Shown here piece by piece: positions 1 through 9,954 of a DNA stretch of 64,000 nt (the stretch's first letter is position 1; each line of letters begins with the position of its first letter). The notes beneath the pieces are model-generated. The model made no database searches. It was not told the DNA's origin and worked only from the letters and a program-made list of their open reading frames with translations. Made by a program: the position numbers and the translations under genes. This DNA is from Chromohalobacter israelensis (lineage in GTDB: Bacteria; Pseudomonadota; Gammaproteobacteria; Pseudomonadales; Halomonadaceae). The stretch is taken from contig JQNW01000001.1 in NCBI GenBank assembly GCA_000761475.1, positions 868,001-932,000 of the forward strand, given 5' to 3'.

Positions 1-572
1 CGACCATGATCGCGAGCAATCAGCGTCAGCATCATGTCCAGCGGTGCGGTCCCGCCCGAGGCCGTGGCCCGGTCGCGGTCGATGGAAAACAACCGCGTGG
101 TCAGCGTGGCGTGCGGGTAAGCCTCCTGGGCGGCGGCCTGGAACTCCCAGTGAATGCTGCACTCGTAGCCATCCAGCAGACCTGCCTGGGCGAGCGCCCA
201 ACTCCCCGTGCAGATCGCCCCCACGCGGCGTGACTGGCGAGCCTGGGACTGCAGCCACAGCACATGCTCACGCGTGACATGGCGCTGAATGCCGACGCCG
301 CCACAGACGAACACCATGTCGAGTTCCAGGGGATCATGCATGCTGTTGTCGGGGGTGATGAGCAAGCCGTCGCTGGCACGTACTGCCTCGCCGTCCGCGC
401 TCAAGGTGGTCCATTGGTAGAGTTCGCGCCCGGCGAGCTGGTTGGCCATGCGCAGCGGCTCCACCGCCGAGGCCAGCGAAATCAACGTGAAATTGTCCAT
501 CAACAGAAAACCCAGACGCAGGGGCGCCTTGGGGGTGGCAGGCGTCGCGAGGCGATCACTCGTCAGGGTCAT
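1..572 (-). CDS. GlxA/GbdR-type AraC-family regulator, N-terminal part (cut by window edge)
   Basis: Transcriptional regulator of the GlxA group, which has a DJ-1/PfpI-like sensing domain followed by an AraC-type DNA-binding domain. Only the first ~190 residues lie in the window. They contain the sensing domain: the early stretch LGFLLMDNFTLISLASAVEP and the later GAICTGSWALAQAGLLDGYE are typical of this family. The AraC helix-turn-helix would lie beyond the left edge. The ATG at 572-570 has GGAGAA 6 bases upstream. Choline/glycine-betaine regulators such as GbdR and carnitine regulators such as CdhR share this architecture, so an osmolyte-catabolism role is plausible, but the ligand cannot be read from the sequence. 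Confidence 0.82.
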   Translation of the reverse strand, partial: MTLTSDRLATPATPKAPLRLGFLLMDNFTLISLASAVEPLRMANQLAGRELYQWTTLSADGEAVRASDGLLITPDNSMHDPLELDMVFVCGGVGIQRHVTREHVLWLQSQARQSRRVGAICTGSWALAQAGLLDGYECSIHWEFQAAAQEAYPHATLTTRLFSIDRDRATASGGTAPLDMMLTLIARDHG

Positions 573-746
573 CAGCGGTTCTCCTTCGTGTCACGTTCGG
601 AGCCACTGGTAATGCTTCACCAGGGATGTGTTGTCATTGTGGGTATGGGGCCAACGCCTTGAGTGTGACCGCGTGGCGCCCTGACAACGTATCTAAAAGC
701 GTCGCCTTACGCTATCAAAAACGACATCCCCGTACGCGCCGACGAA

Positions 747-784
747 ATCGCCCCGCATCGAGCGAACCACTCGAGCGGGGCGAT
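747..784 (-). terminator. Hairpin downstream of fghA
   Basis: ATCGCCCCGC (747-756) pairs perfectly with GCGGGGCGAT (775-784), and an inner TCGAG/CTCGA pair (758-762/770-774) extends the stem. It begins 23 bases past the fghA stop. On the minus strand it is followed by only a short T run, so this is a probable but not canonical rho-independent terminator. Confidence 0.5.
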
Positions 785-806
785 ATCCTGAGCGGGCTTT
801 CAGCGC

Positions 807-1664
807 TCAGCGCTTGCGGTGCAGATACTCGGCGTGATAGCGCAAATGCTCTTCGATGAAGGTCGCGATGAAGAAATAGCTATGATCGTAGCCCGGCTGA
901 CGCCGCAGCGTCAGCGGATGATCGTGTTTCTCGCAGGTGGCTTCGATGCGCTCGGGCATGAGTTGCTCCTCGAGAAAGTTGTCCGCTTCGCCCTGATCGA
1001 TGAACAGCGGCTGACGCGAGGCCCCCTTGGCGATCAGTTCGCAAGCGTCGTATTGCGTCCACTTGCCATGATCCTCGCCGAGATAGGCCGTGAAGGCCTT
1101 CTGCCCCCAGGGCGAGACGATCGGGTTGACCACCGGCGCGAACGCCGACACCGAGGTGTAGCGACCGGGCTGGCGCAAGGCCAGCACCAGCGCGCCATGA
1201 CCGCCCATGGAGTGGCCGCTGATCGCTTCACGCCCATTGAGCGGAAAATGCTGGCGCACCACGGACGGCAATTCCTCGGTGACGTAGTCGTACATGCGGT
1301 AATGCTTGGACCACGGCGCCTGGGTGGCATTGACGTAGAAGCCCGCGCCGGAGCCAAAGTCATAGCTGTCATGCTCGCCGGGAAGCTCGGTACCGCGCGG
1401 ACTGGTATCCGGGCAGACGATGGCCATGCCCAGCTCGGCGGCCACGCGCTGCGCCCCCGCCTTCTGCATGAAATTTTCGTCGTTGCAGGTCAACCCCGAC
1501 AACCACCACAACAGCGGCACCTTGTCGGTCTCCGCCTGGGGCGGCAGGTAGATGGAGAAGATCATCTCGCAGTCGAGTGCACGCGAGTGATGCTTGTAGC
1601 GCTTCAGCCAACCGCCGAACGACTTGGTGGCGGAGACCAGCTCCAGCGATTCGGACATGGTCAT
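807..1664 (-). CDS. fghA: S-formylglutathione hydrolase
   Basis: Esterase that hydrolyses S-formylglutathione to formate and glutathione, the second step of glutathione-dependent formaldehyde oxidation in the cytosol. The 285-residue length is normal. The nucleophile motif GHSMGG is at residues 150-155 (Ser152), the acid is Asp228 in GEADNF and the histidine is His261 in GYDHSY. The start at 1664 has GGGAGAG just upstream; a second ATG lies two codons inside. It lies 115 bases downstream of adhC on the same strand, consistent with one formaldehyde-detoxification unit. The hairpin at 747-784 follows it. Confidence 0.95.
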   Translation of the reverse strand: MTMSESLELVSATKSFGGWLKRYKHHSRALDCEMIFSIYLPPQAETDKVPLLWWLSGLTCNDENFMQKAGAQRVAAELGMAIVCPDTSPRGTELPGEHDSYDFGSGAGFYVNATQAPWSKHYRMYDYVTEELPSVVRQHFPLNGREAISGHSMGGHGALVLALRQPGRYTSVSAFAPVVNPIVSPWGQKAFTAYLGEDHGKWTQYDACELIAKGASRQPLFIDQGEADNFLEEQLMPERIEATCEKHDHPLTLRRQPGYDHSYFFIATFIEEHLRYHAEYLHRKR

Positions 1665-1779
1665 GATGCTCTCCCTGAGAAACCGGCGGCATCATGCCGC
1701 CGGCGGATGGAACGACGTCGCGAGGCGTCCGGACGCGATGAATCACCACGAGCCTTCGCGCGGTACCGGGCGCGACGGA

Positions 1780-3000
<1,221 letters not shown>

Positions 3001-3035
3001 TTACGACGTCACAACATTATTGCCGTGGAGCAACA

Positions 3036-3938
3036 ATGCAGCGCTGGGATCGCATCGAAGCCTTCATCGAAGTTGCCCGACTGGGCACGTTTTCCGCCGC
3101 GGCCCGTCATCTGCAGGTTTCCACGTCCCATGTGAGCCGCTTGATCGGGCAACTCGAAAGCCAGCTCGGCACGACGCTCTTGTATCGCACCACGCGCCAG
3201 ACGCGCCTCACCGATGCCGGCGCGCTCTACTACCGGCATTGCCGCCACCTGTTCGACGGTTTTCGCGAGGCCGAGGAGGCCATCGTCGACTTCCAGTCTC
3301 GGCCCAAGGGCACCTTGCGGCTGACCTGTGCCACCACCTTCGGCGAGCGCTACATCGCCCCGTTGGTCAACGACTTCCAGTGGCGCCACCCCCAGCTCGA
3401 GATCGACATGCACTTCACCAACCGTCGGGTCGAGCTGGTCGAGGAAGGCTTCGACGTGGCCATCCGCATGGGGGTACTGCGCGACTCGAGCCTGATCGCG
3501 CGGCGCCTGTGCGAACGCCGCGAGTACGTGGTCGGCTCGCCGGCCTATTTCGAGCGGGCCGCCCCGCCCCATTCGCTGGCCGAACTGCCCCACCACAACT
3601 GCCTGCGTGGATCGCGTGACAGCTGGCTGTTCGAAATCAATGGCCACCGCCGTGAAATCCGCGTCGATGGACGCTGGCGAGCCAACTCCGGGCCGGCATT
3701 GCTCGATGCGGTCCTCAAGGGGCTGGGTCTGGCGCAACTGCCCGACTACTATGTCACGCCGCACCTGGCCAGGGGCGAACTGGTGCCGGTACTGACGGCC
3801 TATCAATTCACCGACACCGCGGTGTGGGCCATCTATCCACGGCATCGTCACCTGTCGCCCAAGGTGCGTCAGTTCGTCGACTTCCTGGTCGATCACCTGC
3901 CGACGACGCTTCAAGGGGAAGGTTCACTCCCCCGATAA
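3036..3938 (+). CDS. LysR-family transcriptional regulator, likely of adhC-fghA
   Basis: DNA-binding LysR regulator of 300 residues. The N-terminal winged helix-turn-helix (about residues 1-60) carries the usual FSAAARHLQVSTSHVSRLIG pattern, and the rest is a periplasmic-binding-protein-like effector domain. I chose the ATG at 3036 (MQRWDRIEAF) because GGAG lies 6 bases upstream and family proteins begin there; an upstream in-frame start at 2997 would add 13 unusual residues. It is divergent from adhC across a ~146-base intergenic region, so formaldehyde-pathway control is inferred. Its 3' end overlaps the convergent Crp/Fnr gene by 15 bases. Confidence 0.88.
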   Translation: MQRWDRIEAFIEVARLGTFSAAARHLQVSTSHVSRLIGQLESQLGTTLLYRTTRQTRLTDAGALYYRHCRHLFDGFREAEEAIVDFQSRPKGTLRLTCATTFGERYIAPLVNDFQWRHPQLEIDMHFTNRRVELVEEGFDVAIRMGVLRDSSLIARRLCERREYVVGSPAYFERAAPPHSLAELPHHNCLRGSRDSWLFEINGHRREIRVDGRWRANSGPALLDAVLKGLGLAQLPDYYVTPHLARGELVPVLTAYQFTDTAVWAIYPRHRHLSPKVRQFVDFLVDHLPTTLQGEGSLPR

Positions 3939-4661
3939 CGGGCCCAGTCCATCGCGTAAATAGCGTCCCGCGAACTCGGCTTCACGTGCCAGCGCGTCGG
4001 GGTCGAGCAACTCGACCCACTGGCGGTCACGCAGCAGGATGCCCTCTTCGCGAAAGCCGCTCAGGGTGCGGCTGATGTGTACCGAGGTCAGTCCCAGCGC
4101 ATCGCCGAGCTGCTGCTGCGACAGCGGCAGGCGAAAGCGCCGCGAGGAATGCGGCATGATGCGCTGCAGGCGCATGTACATTTCGTAGATCAAGTGCGCG
4201 ATCTTTTGACGCGCGCTGCGCCGTGCCAGATTGACCAGGCGCTCGGTCAGCAGGGCCTGTTGATGCGAGGACACGGCGAAGAAGATCATCGACAGCGTGA
4301 AGGATTCGCGAAACACCTCTATCAAGCGCCGATGCGGGAAGTCACAGACGACACCGTCGTCGATCATCGTCACGCCCGCCAGACGTTCATGAAAGGCGAA
4401 CTCGCGCAGGCCGATGACGTCGCCCGGCAGGTAGATCTCCAGAATCTGACGCGAGCCGTCCTCCATGTCCCGGAAGGAGTATGCCCAGCCCTTGGAAAGC
4501 GTGCAGAACCGGCCCGCCGGATCGTCGGTCTGCCAGAGCGATTCGCCACGGGCGACCTCGCGGGGCTCACGCTCCAGCGAATCCAGCAAGGCCTCATCGC
4601 TGTCGGATAGATTGGCGTAGTGCCGAAAATGGCGGATGATGCAGCTATCGTTTTCGCTCAT
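3924..4661 (-). CDS. Crp/Fnr-family transcriptional regulator
   Basis: 245-residue regulator with an N-terminal cyclic-nucleotide-binding-like beta barrel (about 10-125), a long dimerisation helix and a C-terminal HTH_Crp domain (about 165-225). It lacks the N-terminal cysteine cluster of oxygen-sensing FNR; its few cysteines are scattered. In the recognition helix the FNR signature E-x-x-S-R is replaced by a sequence ending VHISR, so the FNR site is not expected. The start at 4661 gives the usual N-terminus, with AAAGG about 8 bases upstream; an in-frame start at 4706 adds 15 charged residues. The signal sensed is unknown. Confidence 0.85.
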   Translation of the reverse strand: MSENDSCIIRHFRHYANLSDSDEALLDSLEREPREVARGESLWQTDDPAGRFCTLSKGWAYSFRDMEDGSRQILEIYLPGDVIGLREFAFHERLAGVTMIDDGVVCDFPHRRLIEVFRESFTLSMIFFAVSSHQQALLTERLVNLARRSARQKIAHLIYEMYMRLQRIMPHSSRRFRLPLSQQQLGDALGLTSVHISRTLSGFREEGILLRDRQWVELLDPDALAREAEFAGRYLRDGLGPLSGE

Positions 4662-4780
4662 GAGCGGCCTTTTATCTTCTCGATCCCTAGATGGTGCATC
4701 GGGCATCCAGAAGAACGCCGGTGCCCGACATGTTCCGACGAAATAAAACCATACCAGGCGCGACGGCGCGATCCCGAAAC

Positions 4781-4807
4781 AAAAAAAAGGACGCCGAGCG
4801 GCGTCCC
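4781..4807 (-). terminator. Rho-independent terminator of sdaA
   Basis: GGACGCC (4789-4795), loop GAGC, GGCGTCC (4800-4806). On the minus strand the stem is followed by eight T residues (complement of 4781-4788). It lies 26 bases past the sdaA stop. Confidence 0.92.
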
Positions 4808-4832
4808 AAAGGGTTGATCGAGCAAGCAGGCT

Positions 4833-6212
4833 TCAGCATTCGATGGCATTGACCGCCAGGCCGCCGCGCGAGGTCTCCTTGTACTTGTCCTGCATGTCGC
4901 GACCCGTATCGCGCATGGTGCGGATGACCCGGTCGAGGGACACGAAGTGCTCGCCATCGCCGCCAAGCGCCATCTGCGCGGCGTTGATCGCCTTCACCGA
5001 GGCGATGGCATTGCGTTCGATGCAAGGAACCTGCACCAAGCCCCCGATGGGGTCGCAGGTCAGCCCCAGGTTGTGCTCGAGGCCGATCTCGGCGGCGTTC
5101 TCCACCTGGGCGGGCGTTCCGCCCATGACCTCGGCCAGCCCGGCGGCGGCCATCGCGCAGGCTGACCCGACCTCGCCTTGACAGCCGACCTCGGCGCCGG
5201 AAATCGAGGCATTCTTCTTGCACAGAATGCCGATCGCTCCCGCCGCCAGCAGGAAGTCGACGACATCGCGCTGGCAGGCACCGGGCTGGAAACGCATGTA
5301 ATAGTGCAAGACCGCCGGCACGATGCCCGCCGCCCCGTTGGTTGGCGCGGTGACCATGCGCCCGCCGGCGGCGTTTTCCTCGTTGACCGCCAGGGCGAAG
5401 ACGTTGACCCAGTCCATGGCCGAAAATGTCGAGGCGATCACGCTGGTGTCGTCTTTGGCCGCTTGCAGACGCCGATGCAGCGCACTGGCACGGCGCTTGA
5501 CGTTGAGCCCGCCGGGCAGGACGCCATCGTGACGCAGGCCGTTGTCGACGCAGGCTTTCATCGCCTCCCAGATATGCCACAGCGCATCGCGGACGCTGGC
5601 CTCGTCGCGCCAGGCCTTCTCGTTCTCGAGCATCAGCTCGGAGATGCGCAACCCATGGATGCGGCACAGCGACAGCAATTCATCCGCCGTCGCAAAGTCA
5701 TAGGGCAACGTGGTGGTGTCGGTATCCAGCGCGCCATTGGCGGCCTGGGCCTCATCGATGACGAAACCGCCGCCGACCGAATAATAGGTGTTGCGATAGC
5801 ACTCTCCGTCGTGCGCATGCGCGATCAGGCGCAGCGCATTGGGATGATAGTCGAGCGAGTTCTCGTGCCATTGCATGTCCCGCGACCAGGGAAACGAGAT
5901 CGGCACCTGGCCGCCCAGCAGCAGGGTCTGCGATTCGTGCAGTTCCTCCATGCAGGAGGGAACGATGTCGGGGTCGATACTCTCGGGACGCTCGCCCATG
6001 AGCCCCATGATCACCGCACGGTCCGTACCATGGCCTACGCCGGTGGCGCAGAGCGATCCGTGGAGATGAACCTCGACGCGAGTCACGCGTGACAACGCAT
6101 CGCGGGCACGCAATGCCTCGACGAAATCGTGAGCGGCACGCATGGGACCCACGGTATGCGAACTGGACGGGCCAATCCCTACCTTGAACAGATCGAATAC
6201 ACTGATCGCCAT
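4833..6212 (-). CDS. sdaA: L-serine ammonia-lyase (iron-sulfur L-serine dehydratase)
   Basis: Deaminates L-serine to pyruvate and ammonia using a [4Fe-4S] cluster; a cytosolic single-chain type II enzyme. With the ATG at 6212 (MAISVFDLF, preceded by GAGGGATC) it is 459 residues long. N-terminal motif [15 protein letters not shown] is present. Candidate cluster cysteines are Cys344 (in GCQGEVG), Cys386 (in LTCDPIGG) and Cys397 (in QVPCIERNA). The last residue is Cys459; in the characterised Legionella enzyme the C-terminal cysteine tail reaches into the active-site cluster, and this protein keeps that feature. An upstream start at 6236 lacks a ribosome-binding site. It is divergent from a GcvA-like regulator. 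Confidence 0.96.
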   Translation of the reverse strand: MAISVFDLFKVGIGPSSSHTVGPMRAAHDFVEALRARDALSRVTRVEVHLHGSLCATGVGHGTDRAVIMGLMGERPESIDPDIVPSCMEELHESQTLLLGGQVPISFPWSRDMQWHENSLDYHPNALRLIAHAHDGECYRNTYYSVGGGFVIDEAQAANGALDTDTTTLPYDFATADELLSLCRIHGLRISELMLENEKAWRDEASVRDALWHIWEAMKACVDNGLRHDGVLPGGLNVKRRASALHRRLQAAKDDTSVIASTFSAMDWVNVFALAVNEENAAGGRMVTAPTNGAAGIVPAVLHYYMRFQPGACQRDVVDFLLAAGAIGILCKKNASISGAEVGCQGEVGSACAMAAAGLAEVMGGTPAQVENAAEIGLEHNLGLTCDPIGGLVQVPCIERNAIASVKAINAAQMALGGDGEHFVSLDRVIRTMRDTGRDMQDKYKETSRGGLAVNAIEC

Positions 6213-6332
6213 AACGTGATCCCTCGGGGTGGTCATGCATCAAAATTTCTAAACGAACTTGCCATTCGCTGATATTGACTCTAGCTTGAAGCCAGCCCGA
6301 GTGCCGGGCAACGGAGAATAAATCGACAAAGA

Positions 6333-6347
6333 TTTAGATTGACTAAA
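6333..6347. promoter_or_regulatory. Inverted repeat just upstream of the GcvA-like gene
   Basis: TTTAG, five bases, CTAAA, ending 2 bases before the ATG at 6350 in the 137-base sdaA/regulator intergenic region. LysR proteins bind short dyads of T-N11-A type and often repress their own gene, so this could be an autoregulatory half of the operator. Assignment is by position and symmetry only. Confidence 0.3.
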
Positions 6348-6349
6348 CC

Positions 6350-7273
6350 ATGAGCCGCACCTTGCACGCCCAGACCCACGCCTGGCTGAAAGTCTTCGCG
6401 ATCAGCGCACGACACCTTTCATTCACCCGGGCCGCCGAGGAGCTTCACGTGACCACGGGTGCGGTCAGCCAGCAGATCAAGCAGCTCGAGGCACGCCTGG
6501 GGTTCAAGCTCTTTCGGCGCTTGCCGAGACGCCTGGAGCTCACCGACGAAGGGCAACGCCTGGCCGCCGTGGTGGATCAGGCCTACGACGCCGTGGGCCA
6601 AGAGGTACGCCGCTTGCGCACGGGGGTCATGAGCGGCGTGCTGCGCCTGCGCTGTGTACCGTCGTTTCTCGCCAAATGGCTGATGCCGCGCCTCACTCGC
6701 CTGCAGGCGCGGTTTCCCGACATTGAATTGCACGTCGCTTCCGAGGACAGCAATCTCTCATTGCGCGAAGGCGAGTTCGAGCTCGCCATCGACCTGAATG
6801 ACGGGCGTTATGCCGGCTTCCAGATCACACCGCTGATGGATGAGGAGATCTTCGCGGTGTGCTCGCCGCAACTGCTGCGCCGTCGCCCGCCCCTGGTACG
6901 TCCCGATGACCTGGGCTACTACCCGTTGCTGCACGATGTCACCGCGTGGCGCGGCAGCCATGATTACGCCGAGTGGGAGCACTACCTGCATGCCCTCGGT
7001 GCCGCGTCGGTCAACGTGCAACGCGGCTACACATTCAACCGTAACCACCTGACCGTGGAAGCGGCCATCGCCGGCATGGGGGTCGCCATCGCCCGGCGCA
7101 CGCTGATTACCAACGAACTCGACACGGGTGCCCTGATCGCGCCTTTCGCCGGCACGGTCGCCACCGGCAAGTCGTACGGGCTGGTGTATCATCCCGGCGC
7201 ACTGGACGACCGTCGGGTGCGTGCGGTACACGACTGGATCGTCGAAGAGGCCGCACGCAGCACTGCCCATTGA
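6350..7273 (+). CDS. LysR-family regulator, GcvA-like, divergent from sdaA
   Basis: 307-residue LysR regulator. The HTH (residues ~15-65) contains SFTRAAEELHVTTGAVSQQI and then LFRRLPRRLELTDEG, which is the GcvA subgroup pattern. The remainder is the effector-binding domain. GcvA-type proteins respond to amino acids such as glycine; the head-to-head arrangement with sdaA makes serine/glycine-responsive control of L-serine deamination a reasonable inference. I see no strong Shine-Dalgarno sequence before the ATG. Confidence 0.87.
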   Translation: MSRTLHAQTHAWLKVFAISARHLSFTRAAEELHVTTGAVSQQIKQLEARLGFKLFRRLPRRLELTDEGQRLAAVVDQAYDAVGQEVRRLRTGVMSGVLRLRCVPSFLAKWLMPRLTRLQARFPDIELHVASEDSNLSLREGEFELAIDLNDGRYAGFQITPLMDEEIFAVCSPQLLRRRPPLVRPDDLGYYPLLHDVTAWRGSHDYAEWEHYLHALGAASVNVQRGYTFNRNHLTVEAAIAGMGVAIARRTLITNELDTGALIAPFAGTVATGKSYGLVYHPGALDDRRVRAVHDWIVEEAARSTAH

Positions 7274-7444
7274 GCCAGGCCGCCATACAGCGGCGTTTTG
7301 CAAGGAATAGGAGGAAACGTTTAAGGTCCAGCTGGCAAAAAGGACTCAACTCTGCAGACTTCTTAAGTACAATGCGCTAACTGCCGATAAGGCATATCTC
7401 GCGTCAACGACGCAACCGACGCTTACCTGAGACGGAGAATTCTC

Positions 7445-9091
7445 ATGGAAAAACGTTCGCAGGACGATGCGGCCCAAGAGCCCAATAACGGCTCCGAGGG
7501 CGTGCCGGCCCCGGATGGGCCGGCCAATCTGATCGATACCGATTACGTCATTGGTCAGGACAACATCACCTCGTCGAAGTTCGGCATCGACTTCGATCTA
7601 CACGGCAAGGTGTTCACGATCTCGTCACTGATGATTCTGTTCTTCGTCATCGTGACGCTGGCGTTTCAGAACCAGGTGGCGCCGATCTTCAACGCCATGT
7701 TCTCGTTCTTGACGGGCAGCCTGGACTGGTTCTTCATCCTGGCCGCCAATATCTTCGTGGTACTGGCCGTCGCACTGATTTTCACGCCCATGGGAAAAGT
7801 CCGACTGGGTGGCGCTCACGCCAAGCCCGACTTCAGCTATGCTGGCTGGTTCGCCATGCTGTTCGCGGCCGGGATGGGCATCGGGCTGATGTTCTACGGT
7901 GTGGCCGAGCCGATGACGCATTTCGGAACCTCGTTCGAAGGCGGCTCGAGCGCCCCCCTGGGTGGCATGGCCGGCAACGAGCAAGGCGCCATGCAACTTG
8001 GCATGGCCGCGACGATCTTCCACTGGGGCCTGCATCCCTGGGGGATCTACGCCATCGTCGCACTGTCCCTGGCGCTGTTCGCCTATAACAAGGGCCTGCC
8101 ACTGACCATGCGCTCGATTTTCTATCCGATTCTCGGCGAGCGCGTCTGGGGATGGCCCGGCCACGTCATCGATATCCTGGCGGTCTTCGCCACGCTGTTC
8201 GGTCTGGCAACGTCCCTGGGGCTCGGCGCTTCACAGGCCTCCGCCGGTCTGCATTACCTGTTCGATACGCCCAACACCAACGTCACCATGGTGATACTGA
8301 TCCTGGGTATCACGCTGGTGGCGCTGATGTCCGTCGTGGCCGGTGTCGACAAGGGGGTGCAACGTCTGTCGCAGCTCAACATGGCGCTCGCCTTCCTGCT
8401 GCTCGTCTTCGTGATTTTCGTCGGCCCGACCCTGCTGATCGCCACCGGTTTCTTCGAGAACCTGTGGGGTTACGTCCAGAACCTTCCCGCCTTGTCCAAT
8501 CCCTTCGGACGTGAAGATACCGGCTTCACGCAAGGCTGGACGGCGTATTACTGGGCCTGGTGGATTTCCTGGTCACCGTTCGTCGGGATGTTCATCGCTC
8601 GCGTCAGCCGTGGCCGCACCGTGCGCGAGTTCCTGATCGCCGTGCTCCTGGTGCCGACGCTGGTCTCGATCCTGTGGATGACCGCGTTCGGCGGCACTGC
8701 CATCGACCAGTACATCAACCAGGGCTTCGAAGGCGTCAAGGATGCCGCACTGGAGCTGCAGCTGTTCACCATGCTCGGCCAACTGCCGCTGACCGCGGTC
8801 ACCTCGTTCGTGGGCATCGTGCTGGTGATGGTGTTCTTCATCACCTCCTCGGACTCGGGTTCGCTGGTCATCGACTCGATCACAGCCGGCGGCAAGGTCG
8901 ACGCTCCCAAGCCCCAGCGCATCTTCTGGGCCTTGATCGAGGGCGCGATCGCCATCGCCCTGCTGCTGGGCGGCGGCCTGACCGCACTGCAAACCGCAGT
9001 GATCACCACCGGCCTCCCCTTCACCCTGGTGCTCCTGGCGGGCTGCTACGCCATCATCAAGGGCTTGATGAGCGAACCACGCGGCACCTGA
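7445..9091 (+). CDS. BCCT-family osmolyte transporter (betaine/choline/carnitine type)
   Basis: Inner-membrane secondary transporter of 548 residues. A hydrophilic N-terminus of ~55 residues precedes about 12 membrane spans. The unwound-helix motif GMGIG is at 143-147, matching the sodium-coupled members such as BetP, followed by FYGVAEP. The aromatic substrate box W365/W370/W372/W373/W376 is present, then GMFIARVSRGRTVREF, the family signature. Uptake of glycine betaine or a related zwitterion for osmoprotection fits a halophile, but substrate choice cannot be fixed from sequence. The ATG is preceded by GAGACGGAGAATTCTC. A strong terminator follows at 9119. Confidence 0.94.
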   Translation: MEKRSQDDAAQEPNNGSEGVPAPDGPANLIDTDYVIGQDNITSSKFGIDFDLHGKVFTISSLMILFFVIVTLAFQNQVAPIFNAMFSFLTGSLDWFFILAANIFVVLAVALIFTPMGKVRLGGAHAKPDFSYAGWFAMLFAAGMGIGLMFYGVAEPMTHFGTSFEGGSSAPLGGMAGNEQGAMQLGMAATIFHWGLHPWGIYAIVALSLALFAYNKGLPLTMRSIFYPILGERVWGWPGHVIDILAVFATLFGLATSLGLGASQASAGLHYLFDTPNTNVTMVILILGITLVALMSVVAGVDKGVQRLSQLNMALAFLLLVFVIFVGPTLLIATGFFENLWGYVQNLPALSNPFGREDTGFTQGWTAYYWAWWISWSPFVGMFIARVSRGRTVREFLIAVLLVPTLVSILWMTAFGGTAIDQYINQGFEGVKDAALELQLFTMLGQLPLTAVTSFVGIVLVMVFFITSSDSGSLVIDSITAGGKVDAPKPQRIFWALIEGAIAIALLLGGGLTALQTAVITTGLPFTLVLLAGCYAIIKGLMSEPRGT

Positions 9092-9118
9092 TGCCACGCA
9101 CCGGTTCGTGCTGAACGA

Positions 9119-9145
9119 GAAGGCGGCCCCCCAAGGGCCGCCTTC
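9119..9145 (+). terminator. Terminator hairpin after the BCCT gene
   Basis: Perfect 11-bp stem GAAGGCGGCCC (9119-9129) / GGGCCGCCTTC (9135-9145) with a 5-base loop. The trailing sequence is TTGCGTTG, so the T tract is weak. It may also serve the exonuclease gene that ends at 9222 on the other strand. Confidence 0.7.
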
Positions 9146-9221
9146 TTGCGTTGCGACGTCGGTCCGCGACTCGTCCGGCTGTCGTCTCGTCAAATACCGT
9201 CTCGCCAAGCTCCTGCCGCGT

Positions 9222-9947
9222 TCAGTTCCAAACTTCGCTCAACGGCGTGTCCGGACGATAGTGATGCGCGACCTGTGCCTGCAGCAGCTCCGCAGTGGCA
9301 AGGGCATCGATCAGGGCATGGTGCGCCTGATAAGGCGGCAGGCCATAGCGCGTGCGACTATCGGGCAGCCGGATCGAGGCCGGCGGACGCCCCATCCAGC
9401 GCCGAAAGCGCGCCCACAAGGGCTGACGGTGCAGACGTGCTTCCAGCGACATGGTATCGATCACCGGAAAATGGATCCCTTCACCACGTCGCGCCTTGAC
9501 GGCCGCATTCAGGAAGGTACGTTCGATATGCCGGTAATGCACCACCATGACATGCCCGGCCATGGCCTCCAGCAGCTCGTCCAGGATCTCGTCGAGGTCC
9601 GGCGCCTGCTCGATCTCGGTATGAGTGATGTGGTGGAAAGTGATCGATCGCTCGCTCAACGGGCGCGGCGGGCGCACGATCCAGTACCGACGCTGCGCCA
9701 TGCGGATACGCCGCAGGTCGAACGGCACCAGGCCGATACTGACGATGGCATGACGCTGTTCATCGAGACCGGTGGTCTCCATGTCCATGGCCATCATCGG
9801 CACCTCGTCAAGCGGCGTTTCCGGTGCCGGCACACCGGCGGCGAAATATCGCTCGAGCGCCGGTACGCGTGTCTGCTCGCGACGTGCGGTGAAATAGTCC
9901 GCCCAGGTGGCAGGCGTTTTCGAATGGCGTGAGGACGATCTTTTCAT
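9222..9947 (-). CDS. DnaQ-like DEDD 3'-5' exonuclease
   Basis: 241-residue protein of the DNA polymerase III epsilon-type exonuclease superfamily. Exo I is seen as AMDMETTGL (Asp55, Glu57). A C-terminal AHHALIDALATAEL gives the H-x4-D Exo III pattern of DEDDh nucleases. The first ~50 residues form an extension not typical of DnaQ itself. It starts 7 bases after the stop of the cNMP/CBS/DUF294 protein and is probably co-transcribed with it. This pairing suggests a signalling-linked nuclease (for example acting on nucleotides or RNA) and not a replication proofreader, but the substrate is unknown. Confidence 0.85.
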   Translation of the reverse strand: MKRSSSRHSKTPATWADYFTARREQTRVPALERYFAAGVPAPETPLDEVPMMAMDMETTGLDEQRHAIVSIGLVPFDLRRIRMAQRRYWIVRPPRPLSERSITFHHITHTEIEQAPDLDEILDELLEAMAGHVMVVHYRHIERTFLNAAVKARRGEGIHFPVIDTMSLEARLHRQPLWARFRRWMGRPPASIRLPDSRTRYGLPPYQAHHALIDALATAELLQAQVAHHYRPDTPLSEVWN

Positions 9948-9954
9948 TCAGCGA

